DNA from: Cunninghamia lanceolata
Taxonomy: Eukaryota > Streptophyta > Pinopsida > Cupressales > Cupressaceae
NCBI GenBank assembly: GCA_027924645.1
Contig: BSBN01000809.1
Location: forward strand, 48,948,001-49,012,000
Reading direction: 5' to 3'
Length of the DNA: 64,000 nucleotides
In this document: positions 24,092 through 35,027 of the stretch, piece by piece
How positions within the stretch are numbered: position 1 is the first letter of the stretch
Layout of the letters: every line of letters begins with the position of its first letter
Translations under genes and position numbers: made by a program
Notes under the pieces: generated by a model
Told to the model about the DNA's origin: nothing
Seen by the model: the letters and a program-made list of their open reading frames with translations, nothing else
Databases searched by the model: none

Positions 24092-26089
24092 CCCTCAACC
24101 CTCAACGTCAAACCCTAATCCCTCAACCCTTAACTCTGATCCCTCGACCCTCAACCCTACCCCTAAACCCTTGACCCTCGAACCTCAACCCTCAACCCTC
24201 GACGTCAAACCCTAATCCCTCAACCCTTAACTCTGATCCCTCATCTCTCAACCCTAACCCTAAACCCTCAACCCTCAATGTCAAATCCTAATCCCTCAAC
24301 CCTTCACTCTAATCCATCAACCCTAAACCCTATCCCTAAACCCTCAACACTATACCTTAATCCCTAATCCCTTAGCCCTCAACCCTAAACCATATCCCTA
24401 AACCCTAATCCCTCAACCCTCAACCCTAATCCGTCATCCCTCATCCCTAAACCCTAAATGCTATCCCTATTCCTACACCCTCAACAGACTCGATACTATA
24501 CCTTAAACCCTAATCCCTTATCCCTAAACCCTCCAACCCTATCCCTAATCCTTATACCCTCCACACTCTACTTTAACCCTAATTCCTCGACCCTCAACCC
24601 TATCCCTAAACCCTTGACCCTCGAACCTCAACCCTCAACCATCAACGTCAAACCCTAATCCCTCAACCCTTAACTCTGATCCCTCGACCCTCAACCCTAT
24701 CCCTAAACCCTCAACGCTCAACGTCAAATTCTAATCCCTCAACCCTTCACTCTAATCCCTCAACCCTAAACCCTATCCCTAAACCCTCAACACTATACCT
24801 TAAACCCTAATCCCTCAACCCTAACCCTAAACCTTGTTCCTAAACCCTAAACCCTCAACCCTCAACCCTAATCCGTCATCCGTCATCCCTCAACTCTAAT
24901 CCCTCATCCCTAAACCCTAAACGCTATCCCTATTCCTAGACCCTCAACAGGGTCGATACTATACCTTAAACCCTAATCCCTCTACCCTCGACACTCTTAT
25001 TTAACCCTAATCCCTTGACCATTAACCCTATCCCTCAACCTCAACCCTCAACTCTCAACATTAAACCCTAATTCATCAACCCTAAACCCTAATCCCTCAA
25101 ACCTAAACCCTATCCCTAAACCATCAACCCTCAACACTATACCTTAAACCCTAATCCCTATTCCTCAACCCTTAACCCTTAAAACTTAAACCCTATCCCT
25201 ACACTCTCAACACTTGACACTATATCTTAAGCCTTAAACCCTCATCCCTAAAGCCTCAACCCTCAATCCTTAAACCTTCAACCCTAAACCCTATCCCTAA
25301 TCCCTCTACCCTTGACACTTTAACCCTAACCTCGACATTAAATGCTAATTCCTCAACCCTAAACCCTAATCCTAAATCCTCAACCCTCAACACTATACCT
25401 TAAACCCTAATCCATCAACCCTCAACCCTCAACCTTATCCCTAAACCCTAATCCCTCAACCCTCAACCCTAATCCATCATCTCTCAACTCTAATCCCTCA
25501 TCCCTCAACCCTAAATTCTATCCCTATTCCTAAACCCTCAACAGACTCGATACTATACCTTAAACTCTAATCCCTTATCCCTAAACCCTCCAACCCTATC
25601 CCTAATCCTTATACCCTCCACACTCTACTTCAACCCTATCCCTAAACCCTTGACCCTCGAACCTCAACCCTCAACCATCAACGTCAAACCCTAATCCCTT
25701 AACCCTTAACTCTGATCCCTCGACCCTCAACCCTATCCCTAAACCCTCAACCCTAAACCCTCAACCCTCAACGTCAAATTCTAATCCCTCAACCCTTCAC
25801 TCTAATCCCTCAACCCTAAACCCTATCCCTAAACCCTCAACACTATACCTTAAACCCTAATCCCTCAACCCTAACCCTAAACCTTGTCCCTAAACCGTAA
25901 TCCCTCAACCCTCAACCCTAATTTGTCATCCGTCATCCCTCAACTCTAATCCCTCATCCCTAAACCCTAAATGCTATCCCTATTCCTAGACCCTCAATAG
26001 GCTCGATACTATACTTTAAACCCTAATCCCTCTACCCTCGACACTCTTATTTAACCCTAATCCCTTGACCATTAACCCTATCCCTCAAC

Positions 26090-26121
<32 letters not shown>

Positions 26122-27003
26122 ACTCTCATCATTAAACCCTAATTCATCAACCCTAAACCCTAATCCCTCAAACCTAAGCCCTATCCCTAAACCATCAACC
26201 CTCAACACTATACCTTAAACCCTAATCCCTATCCCTCAACCCTTAACCCTTAAAACTTAAACCCTATCCCTACACCCTCAACACTTGACACTATATCTTA
26301 AGCCTTAAACCCTCATCCCTAAAGCCTCAACCCTCAATCCTTAAACCTTCAACCCTAAACCCTATCCCTAATCCCTAATCCCTCTACCCTCAACACTCTA
26401 ACCCTAACCTCGACATTAAATGCTAATCCATCAACCCTAAACCCTAATCCTAAACCCTCAACCCTCAACACTTTACCTTAAACCCTAATCCCTCAACCCT
26501 CAACCCTAAACCTTATCCCTAAACCCTAATCCCTCAACCCTCAACCCTAATCCATCATCCCTCAACTCTAATCCCTCATCCCTAAACCCTAAATGCTATC
26601 CCTATTCCTAAACCCTCAACAGACTCGATACTATACCTTAAACCCTAATCCCTTATCCCTAAACCCTCCAACCCTATCCCTAATCCTTACACCCTCCACA
26701 CTCTACTTTAACCGTAATCCCTCGACCCTAAACCCTTGACCCTTGAACCTCAACCCTCAACACTCAATGTCAAACCCTAATCCCTCAACCCTTAACTCTG
26801 ATCCCTCGACCCTCAACCCTATCCCTAAACCCTAAACCCTAAACCCTCAACCCTAATATGTCATCCCTCAACTCTAATCCCTCATCCCTAAACCCTAAAC
26901 GCTATCCCTATTCCTAGACCCTCAACGGGCTCGATACTATACCTTAAACGCTAATCCCTTATCCCTAAACCCTCCAACCCTATCCCTTATCCATTAACCC
27001 TCA
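24092..27003. repeat. Telomere-like CCCTAAA/CCCTCAA satellite with ~1.06-kb higher-order unit
   Basis: About 2.9 kb of degenerate 6-8-bp units: CCCTAAA (plant telomere C-strand) mixed with CCCTCAA, CCCTAAT and CCCTATC. Landmarks recur: ACTCGATACTATA at ~24488, 25545 and 26624; AACCCTCCAACCCTATCC at ~24531, 25587 and 26663; TTAACTCTGATCCCTCGACC at ~24669, 25709 and 26789. The period is therefore ~1.06-1.08 kb. All C-rich strand on plus. Open frames inside are repeat translations. Confidence 0.9.
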
Positions 27004-27041
27004 TGATTAATAGCCTTGAACGCAAAAAAAATTAAGGGGAA

Positions 27042-27077
27042 CATAACGTGAGCGCATTATAACGCGCTCGCGTTATG
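27042..27077. promoter_or_regulatory. Palindromic motif 3
   Basis: CATAACGTGAGCGCATTATA continuing to ACGCGCTCGCGTTATG is a nearly perfect 36-bp palindrome at the other border of the telomere-like array. Confidence 0.6.
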
Positions 27078-27127
27078 TCAAACATGACAAACAACAGACT
27101 TGCGGGAAAGGAAAAATGCAAAGCAAA

Positions 27128-27164
27128 ACATAATGCGAGCGCATTATAATGCACTCGCTTTATG
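27128..27164. promoter_or_regulatory. Palindromic motif 4
   Basis: CATAATGCGAGCGCATTATA continuing to ATGCACTCGCTTTATG, 50 bp after motif 3 with the same architecture and a few substitutions. Paired sites near the right end suggest a protein-binding role. Confidence 0.55.
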
Positions 27165-28019
27165 TCTTGCTTTGGGAATCCCAAGCCTTGGGCTTGGGAT
27201 TTGCTTTGGATTTCCAACCCAAAGGCTTGGAGTGCCTTATGAACAGTCACAGATGTGTTTTTCCATATTCTTCAAAATTTCACATAATTTTGTTCGTGCT
27301 AACCCTCAGATTTGCATGTGTTTCAAGGTTGAACAAATCAAACACTTGGGTAATGTTAGGCTTTCTCTTAGCTATTTGACGATGTGATTTTTTTCACATT
27401 TTAACAATGTTAAGCCTTTCATCTTTAATTTCTTTTGTTTGTGTGTCCGTTTTTAGGGAAAAACCACTGTTTGGTCTTTTTTTCTTTGTAAATTAACTAT
27501 TCATTCAAATTTCAAAAAAATTACATATTTAGAAACTAGACTCCATTCTACAAATATTAAAAAAATAAAAAAATGATTTTCAATTAGTTTTCAAAATTTA
27601 TAGGGGTAGCACGGCCAAAATTCTATTTTTTAGGATGTGTCCACTTTGAAAATTAGTAAAAAATCAAATATTCATCAAAAAATTATCAGAAAAATTATGC
27701 ATAAACTACATGCTATTAGCTAATTTCTCACTGAAGCGATTTTAAAAATACCAAAAAAAAGTTGACCTTTTGAGGGAGCCACAAAACATGCTATGTTATG
27801 TTTTTTTGACAAAAACAACACCAATTTCTGTGGCTCCCTCTTTTGAACCCCTTAATCTATGCCATTTTCCAAACAAAATAGTAGTTTAGAAAGTAGACTC
27901 AGAGCACTACGAACATTGTTTTGGTTGCATCTCCAAATTTTGAGTGTAACTATGCTCAATTTCTCATCCAAGGCCAGTATTTCCTGATTTCAGAAAAAAA
28001 GTGGCCACTTAAGACCCCG
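27165..28019. other. Right subterminal region of the TIR transposon
   Basis: No gene recognised. Plus-strand frames around 27100-27387 overlap palindromic motifs 3-4 and show no family motif. This is probably the non-coding right end of the element. Confidence 0.4.
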
Positions 28020-28049
28020 TTTTGGCCCCCCATCTTCCTGCACTTACCC
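28020..28049 (-). repeat. Right terminal inverted repeat
   Basis: The inverse partner of 12629-12658, followed by the second AATT copy at 28050-28053 and then the upstream half of the Helentron reading frame. Confidence 0.85.
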
Positions 28050-28540
28050 AATTGATGCATATAATCTGGAGATATTCTTATCCTTTTGAAATCAATGTAA
28101 CCAATGTCAGATCTAAGAATCTTTTCTAAATTGGGTTTATGTTTGACATCTTTTGCTACTAGCTTTCTTCCTTTTAGTTGACCTTTGCATAGTCTTATCC
28201 ACATTGTGGATAGAACTTGGTGTATAAGTATCTTAATGGTCTTGAAAAATAGATTTGTTGTATGGTAAGCAAACTTTCTATTTGAGTTTTGTAATTCCCA
28301 TTGTGCAATTTTTTGGTATGAAAAAGATCTGGTTATGTTTTCATCACGTGGTTCCCCAAAGAATAGTGTAGGAAAATTCATTTCTTCTGCATATTTGTCT
28401 TTAAAGAGTCCAATAGGATTATGGCCTTCTGCTGGTGCAAGTTCTATAATCTTGTCTTGCATTTCATGTATAGATTTTGATTCAGTGAATCCGTGTATTA
28501 AGGTCTCACAAGGTTTTTCATTTTCTATATCATTTCCCAC
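28050..28540 (-). pseudogene. Helentron central region before Helitron_like_N
   Basis: In frame with the OTU/DUF6570 ORF upstream (TAA 28574-28576 between them) and, after removing the TIR transposon, with 12628 downstream. It carries the hallmark IIELAPAEGHNPIGLF...MNFPTLFFGEPR block known from Helentron-type proteins, then the region leading to ISPDYMHQL at the insertion point. The open frame continues a further 31 codons into the transposon end by chance. Confidence 0.85.
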
Positions 28541-28573
28541 ATCGCTTTCGACATCGCTTTCACTGGTAGTATT

Positions 28574-30595
28574 TTAATTTATTTGATCATTGTCATTATT
28601 GTATTGAAGAGTTTTTTTCCAATCTTTGTTTAATTGAACATTTTCCATTTTATATAATGTTCTCTTGCATAATTGTATTAAAGCTTTCATAATGATAGTT
28701 GCACGTACCATTCCTGTTTTGTATGCATTTCTATATTGTAGTCGTCTTTTAAGAGAGACAGCAATTGTAGATGTCTCGTTAGTAGAGCACGATAATGTTG
28801 TTTGTATAATGTCTATGTTAACTGGCACATTGATAATAGAGCCTGTTAGACACATTTGGGAATTTTTGTATCCTAGTTGCCATATTTGTGCAAATGCAAT
28901 TCTAAGTGAGACTAATCGTTCTTCTAGTTGTAAAAGCATTGCTACATAGTGCAATGGTTTATTCATCCTGATATAATCTGGTGTTGCATATGTAGGTAGT
29001 TTTAGATGGTTCAATGATGCTTTACATTTGTGACAAATATAGTTTTCTAATAGAATACATTTTTTATTTGTTAATTTGGAATATGCATGCTTTTGTTTGT
29101 CCTTTAGCATTGATATATCTTTCTTGAAATGCAATATTTGACAAATTGAACATGCATATTTTGGCGTGTCTTGAATTTTTTTTTTGAAAATTTCTAATGG
29201 TGACATTTGAGTTTTTTTTCCCAAGGTTGTTGGTGCTAGTATATTTCTTGCACGTATTTGTTTTTTAATTTCTCGAAGTGACACGGGCTTATTATTTGTA
29301 ATGTTTGTGGTTTGTCTCAAAAAATTTATGTTATGTATATTATTATTTCTAATGATTTGTTTAATGTTACACAATCTTATATGTGGTGATGTTGAATGTG
29401 ATTGAATATCAGTTGGTTGTAGTTCATAATGAACGAGTGGCTTAAAATGGCCATGAAGAGGATTTGCATCGTGAAATAAGATAGAATATGATTTTCCATG
29501 TGATGATTGATTGAAATGTAAGTACTTCTTTCCTTTTGTCATTGACCAAATAGATATTTGTATGTCTAACCATTTGGATAGCCAAAGTATACAAAATATG
29601 TCTCCCCATAATCCAATGTCTTCATTGTTTGATGTTGGCTTTGCAGAGAGTCGCATTCGACGGAGGTAAGTTTCAACATCTTCTATTCTATGCAATTCAT
29701 ATAGTGTATGAGGATTCAATTCATAGTTATATGAATTAATTGCTTCTATGTTGCCTTGTGAAAGGCAATTGAGGAAGTAATCGATAAGTCCATTGCGTAA
29801 TTCAATTGCTGTACGATGATGAAGTAGGACTTCTAATGCATCAAAGAGATAGTCACCTACATTGTATTTAAATGTGGTGATCCTAGACAATCCTTCAAGG
29901 CGTAATGCATTGTCAATATTGGAAATTTGAATTTGATTTTTCAATGTATATTTGTCAACTTCTATTATTTCTTTGATATGTGTTTGTATATTGTTTGATT
30001 GTATTTGCGGATGTAGGAGTGGCTCAAAATGACCGCAAAGAGGATTTGCATCATGGAATAAGATAGAATATGATTTTCCATGGGATGATTGATTGAAATG
30101 TAAGTACTTCTTTCCTCTTGTCCTTGACCAAACACATATTTGTATGTCTAACCATTTGGATAGCCAATGTATACAAAATATGTCTCCCCATAATCCAATG
30201 TCTTCATTGTTTGATGTTGGCTTTGCAGAGAGTCGCATTCTACGAAGGTACGTTTCGGTATCTTTTATTTTGTGCAATTCATATAGTGTAAGAGGATTCA
30301 ATTCATAGTTATATGAAGTAATTGCTTCCGCATTGCCTTGTGAAAGACATTGCAGGAAGTAATCAATAGTTCCATTGCGTATTTGGATTGACGTGTATCG
30401 ATTGTCAAGTAGAAGCTCAAATGTATCAAAGAGACAATCTCCAACATTATATTTAAAGTTGTTAAGGCTAAAAAATCCTTCAATTCTCAAGGCACTATTA
30501 ATGTTGCAATCTTGAGATTGATTTCTGATTTCATATTCTTCTACTTCTATTATTTCTTTCTTTGGCACTGCTAAAGAATCTATCTTCCTTTTCAT
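28574..30595 (-). pseudogene. Helentron N-terminal part: two OTU-like domains plus DUF6570
   Basis: 673 codons from ATG 30595. OTU-like unit 1 has KYNVGDCLFD (Cys at ~54) and ANPLCGHFEPL. Unit 2, ~194 residues later, has KYNVGDYLFD, with Tyr in place of the Cys, and ANPLHGHFKPL. Both share RRMRLSAKPTSNNEDIGLWG and KYLHFNQSSHGKSYSILFHD. A Cys-containing segment follows (CSICQILHF, ICHKCKASL), then LEERLVSLRIAFAQIWQLGY, typical of DUF6570. OTU proteases cleave ubiquitin-type linkages; their job in Helentrons is unknown. The ORF has no internal stop and ends at TAA 28574, which looks like a CAA-to-TAA change since the frame continues. Confidence 0.8.
29450..30480 (-). repeat. 582-bp in-frame tandem duplication encoding the two OTU units
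   Basis: Long near-identical stretches (for example AGTCGCATTC at ~29649 and ~30231, and GATTTTCCATG with its surroundings) recur with a 582-bp period, i.e. 194 codons. The high nucleotide similarity indicates a duplication inside this element lineage. Confidence 0.85.
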
Positions 30596-30794
30596 TTTTT
30601 TATGCCTTCAAACAAAGTTTAAAATTGCAGAATAGGAGGGATATGTTTTACCTTGGATATAGATGACATGGATGTTTACTAAAACCGTATTTGTATTTGA
30701 TCTTTAGATTACCACTTTTTGTTCTAATACCTCTTCTTGCTTGTGGTTCTACAACATAAAATTATCATTGTTATATTCACATGGTTTTATTTTT
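30596..30794. other. 5' flank of Helentron coding region
   Basis: AT-rich with no recognised motif. The 5' terminus of the Helentron could lie here or in the tandem repeat that follows. Confidence 0.3.
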
Positions 30795-31679
30795 GTTCTA
30801 ATCATATTCAATAAATGAGCAATTTTCCAATTATCTATCCGCTATATGGACATATGCACTCTGCTAAGTTTTTGTGAAGTAGTGAGAGATTCTCAATCTA
30901 TCATTTTGATAGAATTTATGATTACAATTATACACTTTGTTCTCAACTAATATAAAATAATTCTTAAATAAAAAGAAAAATTCATGTCATAAATAAAATA
31001 GTTATAAAATATAATAAAACAATTCTTAAATAAGATAACTTTTGCTTTTTTCATCTATTTATTATCTATTTGTATATGTACAATAATTTAAATAGATATT
31101 AAGATGTAATAGAGAAATGTAATTAAAGATTTCTTTTTCTCCTCGATCACTTGGCCGCACAAAATAGCATATTGATAATGCTTATAACTGATGTAGGTTC
31201 AGTTTTGATTGAATTTAAACAAATCAATATTTGATTTGTGTTCTAATCATATTCAATAAATGAACAATTTTCCAATTATCTATTTGCTATATGGACATAT
31301 GCAGTCTGCTAAGTTTTTGTGAAGTAGTGAGACATTGTCAATCTATCGTTTTGATAGAATTTATGATTACAATTATACACTTTGTTCTAAACTAATATAA
31401 AATAATTCTTAAATAAAAACAAAAAATTAATGCCATAAATAAAATAGTTCTAACGTATAATAAAACAATTCTTAAATAAGATAGCTTTGTCTTTTTTCAT
31501 CTATTTATTATCTATTTGTATATGTATAATAATTTAAATAGATATTAAGATGTAATAGAGAAATGTAATTTAAGATTCTTTTTCTCCTTGATGACTTGGC
31601 CACATAAAATACCATATTGATAATGCTTATAACTGATCTAGGTTCAGTTTTGATTGAATTTAAACAAATCAATATTTTT
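30795..31679. repeat. 445-bp tandem duplication, two copies
   Basis: GTTCTAATCATATTCAATAA starts each copy at ~30795 and 31240. Both end with the TAGGTTCAGTTTTGATTGAA block. Copies differ by scattered substitutions and one- or two-base indels. Non-coding, AT-rich. Confidence 0.9.
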
Positions 31680-31863
31680 GACATTTATTTTGTATTGCAT
31701 TTGTATGCACTTAACCTAAACTTATTCTAAATATAGATATGAAAAATGATATGGACTACAAGTAAAGATTCTCAAAGAAGCATTAAACTCAAAACATTAT
31801 GTATCATCATTATTTTAGTATGCTCTTACACAAGCCAAGTAGAAAAGAAATTGATTATACATA

Positions 31864-32578
31864 TTAGACAGTTGAACTAGATTCATTATTGTTAGAACTG
31901 GAAGCATCAGGAACTAGAAAGGTCCTCAGAGTATTTGGAACAATTGGACTAACTTGAGCAACATTTGAGATAGTGGGCACAACATTTTGGATAGGGGTAG
32001 AGTGATGAAGCAAAGGTGGATGAGCAACATGGCCCAAGAGAAAATGAAGGGCAAGAAAAGTCCTTTTGACTCGTGATGCAAAGTGTGGACCAAGTTGTAA
32101 TTGATGGGAATCCACAGCGTTTTGCATAGTGAGGATATAATCATTTTGTATCCCAATTTTGATAGCATTATAAACATGACATTGTTGGATCCTTGCGTAT
32201 CTCATTAAAGGTAAAAAGACCTCCTATGAGAGCTGAACCATAAAAGAGTTCATAGTTATCAATTGCTAACTTGAAAGCTTCCTCCGATATGAGATAACTT
32301 TGTACATAGTCAAATGCCAACTTTTTGAGGAGGTCAAAATCCTAGAGCAGATCCATTGCATTGGAAAGGAAGATAGAAACAACTTCTGAGTACTGTAGTA
32401 CTTGTGGAAATTCTTGAAGGATTTCTATCCCCACCACTGTTCGAATTGCCTCTTCCATAACTGCACAATCAATCATAAAAACATGGGCCATCTTCACAGC
32501 ATCATATCTTCCAATGTCTGTCGGTTCCAATTTTTGAGTTGGGAAGAATATGTGTTTGTTCTTTTGCCACTCCTTCAT
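31864..32578 (-). pseudogene. Unidentified degraded ORF
   Basis: Frame 32578-32342 (MKEWQKNKHIFFPTQKLEPT...) continues in frame past TAG for ~45 codons, with FDLLKKLAFDYVQ and NYELFYGSALIGGLF. It then needs a one-base shift to enter 32205-31864 (ARIQQCHVYNAIKIGIQNDY...). The ~230-residue product has normal amphipathic composition and a Ser/Asn-rich tail, so it was probably a real protein. The family is not recognised. It lies upstream of the Helentron on the same strand, so it could be captured or neighbouring sequence. Confidence 0.4.
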
Positions 32579-32623
32579 TTTGAACTATCGAAATGGTGTG
32601 TGGCAAAGAAAAAACAATTGTAA

Positions 32624-35027
32624 TAGAAAATCTTTGATCAATAAGATAGTGCAATATATTAAATATAGAAAGAATGCAACATAGTACTGATCTAAGTAAT
32701 ATATTGTATAAATTGCATCTTTTGAATTTACATATGTTTTAGAAATTGTTTTATCTTTGTTTGCTTTGGTTGTTAACTTATATATGATGAACTATTTTCT
32801 GGGTAAACATTTTAAATAGGTTTTATGTCAGAAAATGAATTCTAGTCGACGTAATTGAAATTGAAATTGGTCATTTAGTGATATGCATAAGAATGCTAAG
32901 ACTATAGATGCCTAAAAATATTGTCCATTTGCAAACACCATTTTATTCTAGAGTGTTTAGGTAATAGGAATCCATCTAGGACAAAAATAGATTGCAATAG
33001 GGATTCAAGATACCATCCAAAGTATCTAATCTATGCAAATGATAAAGAAGATTATCAACAATTGACTTGTATGCTATTTCTATGAGTGTCATATTATTGG
33101 ATAAAAATTGCCAATGCAAAATTTCAGAAACATCATGTTTATAGAAATAAAGCTATATAATCTTGCTCTGAGATTCTTCAAGAAATTCTTTGAACTTTGT
33201 CAAAACAATAGTTGGTAGCTATTTCCAAAAGCAATTTAAAACATCACCATCAAAGTTCATAATGATATAAATAGAAATCTTTGAGGTGAGTACACATAGA
33301 ATGCTCTATCTTGCAACTAGACCATTGAACCCAATAACCATAATGAGAAAGAAAATTTTGCACATATAGAGAGAGCTCTATGACAACATTATCAAATTCA
33401 AATCAGGCAATAGACATTGTTCAAATTAGATCATGTTCAATTACGAGAGTTATTATATACATATACGTATAAATGCATAAAAACACAAAGACAAAGAAGT
33501 CTACAGTATTGCTGTCTACTGAATGTTGGTTGCATATACTTCCTTGTTTTAGATTGGAATATTCATACTACTTCTTCCATGCCTATTTTCCTTGAGTTCA
33601 TAATGGTCCGTAACCGCCAAAAAAATATAAGAACACTATTACATCGCATATCAGCAATATGCAAAAATGCAAAGTGTTTTTTACTAGAATGAGAAATAGA
33701 AGCAATATGAACACCTCGACTATCATAATAGTGTATACTTGTAACATGATTTTGTCCTCAGAAAAGTGAGCCATTTCTTTTCCACACTGGATAACTATAT
33801 AATTTGCAACTGCAATAGTATAGAACAACTATTTGCAAGTTCTTAGCATTCCATCGATCACATTTGCATTTTCTGTCAGCCAATCATAAAATATCCTTTA
33901 GAATGTAGGTTGTATCAAAGTCTATGACTATTATACTTTTTTGAAGAATAATAACACTGTCATGAATGGTACATGTAAGTTCAGTATGCTATTCATGATG
34001 ATTTGATCATGATCTTGAATGTGAATAGTTAATTGATATCTAATTATTTTTGTGTGGAGTTTTCGCAATTCAAGGTCAATTTTCATGACAACGTAGAAAT
34101 TGGAGGATAATATGATTCAAGTAGAGTTGGTTATTCATTATTTGTTTTACTTTGGGTGATCTACATGAAGCTCTAAAAGATTATCTAGTGACAACAATAT
34201 ATGTTCTTGGTGATCAATTGCTCTTATTGGAGCTGTTGCTTTCTATGACCATATAAGTAGTGGGTCTGCTCACGAGAATAGAAATGACAGTCATTATCTT
34301 TGAAATAGACAATAGCTATGGAACTAGTACTCTTCCTGTGGATGTATCTAGTATTAAAAAGTTGTGCTATTTTTCCAATTGATCAAAACTAATTTCAGCT
34401 ATAGCAACTTACTTTTTTTTTTTTTCCAGTTTTAGGATACAATACATAGTAAACCTAATGCAGTATGAGATAAAAACTCTAACCAATTCCATTTATTTCT
34501 CCTAACATTTGTATTTTATGGTCAATACCAAAACAAATTTGTATAAAGAACAGATATTTAAAAGTCAGAAGAAGTAGTTTTGATCATTTACATATGTAGA
34601 GTTTCATTGGTATTGCAATAGAAAAGTTGTAGATTATCAACAATAGCTTTGTTAGATTCATGTATTTGTTGTAGATAAAAAAAACATGACTAAGAATAAA
34701 TCATATTTTTATAGAATAGCTTTTAGTCGTGCTCTTAAGCTATTCATATCAATATGAAATATTGTAATAAAAAATACAATTTTTTAATTGTAGTCTGTAC
34801 TTTTCTATAAGTAAAAATAAGAATATTGTTCAAACAATATTTTGTTCTTCAAAGAACAATATCAACTTTATTTGAAATTGTTTGCTTGAAAAGATTTTAA
34901 AGAACCAACTTTTCATGCATTGCATATCTGTCCAACTGTATACACAATCTAATAACTTATCTTAATAAGATGTTTCACATGATCAATAGCAAGATCAAAT
35001 GTCTTAATGTTAGTAGCAGATACATCG
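32624..35027. other. Non-coding, AT-rich
   Basis: Short frames at 33417-33692 and 33598-33828 have no family features. No repeats beyond homopolymers were noticed. Confidence 0.4.

Larger units (their letters stand above)
12629..28049. mobile_element. 15.4-kb TIR DNA transposon, Sola-like, nested in Helentron
   Basis: Both ends carry GGGTAAGTGCARGAAGATGG and continue GGGGCCAAAA as inverted repeats (30 bp, one mismatch), bounded by AATT. Inside are an accessory gene on the plus strand at the left, a transposase gene on the minus strand, palindromic motifs near both ends, a 357-bp tandem repeat, and a telomere-like satellite near the right end. A 4-bp duplication together with the transposase motifs suggests the Sola superfamily (inference; family not confirmed). 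The internal non-coding 15-20 kb may include nested insertions. Confidence 0.8.
7200..30595 (-). mobile_element. Helentron (HLE2) rolling-circle transposon, split
   Basis: The coding order on the minus strand is OTU-like x2, DUF6570, Helitron_like_N, Rep, helicase, endonuclease, then a separate RPA gene. Ignoring the 15.4-kb insert, the main polyprotein spans ~6.3 kb. Defects seen: TAA 28574, frameshift ~12380, TAA 11488, TAA 9598, frameshift ~9200-9277. Outer termini could not be placed, so the coordinates cover only the coding span. Helentron proteins with OTU and endonuclease domains are established in animals, oomycetes and some plants; the RPA companion is a plant feature. Confidence 0.85.

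Noticed and set aside
23988..24658. Open frames rich in Pro/Ser/Thr within the CCCTAAA-type array
   Set aside because: They are translations of short tandem repeats; the repeat explains both openness and composition.
27956..28049. C-terminal 31 codons of the 28540 frame as part of the Helentron protein
   Set aside because: They lie within the TIR transposon end; the true continuation is at 12628.
33417..33828. Two overlapping ORFs on opposite strands
   Set aside because: No family motif, AT-driven composition, no splice or start context.
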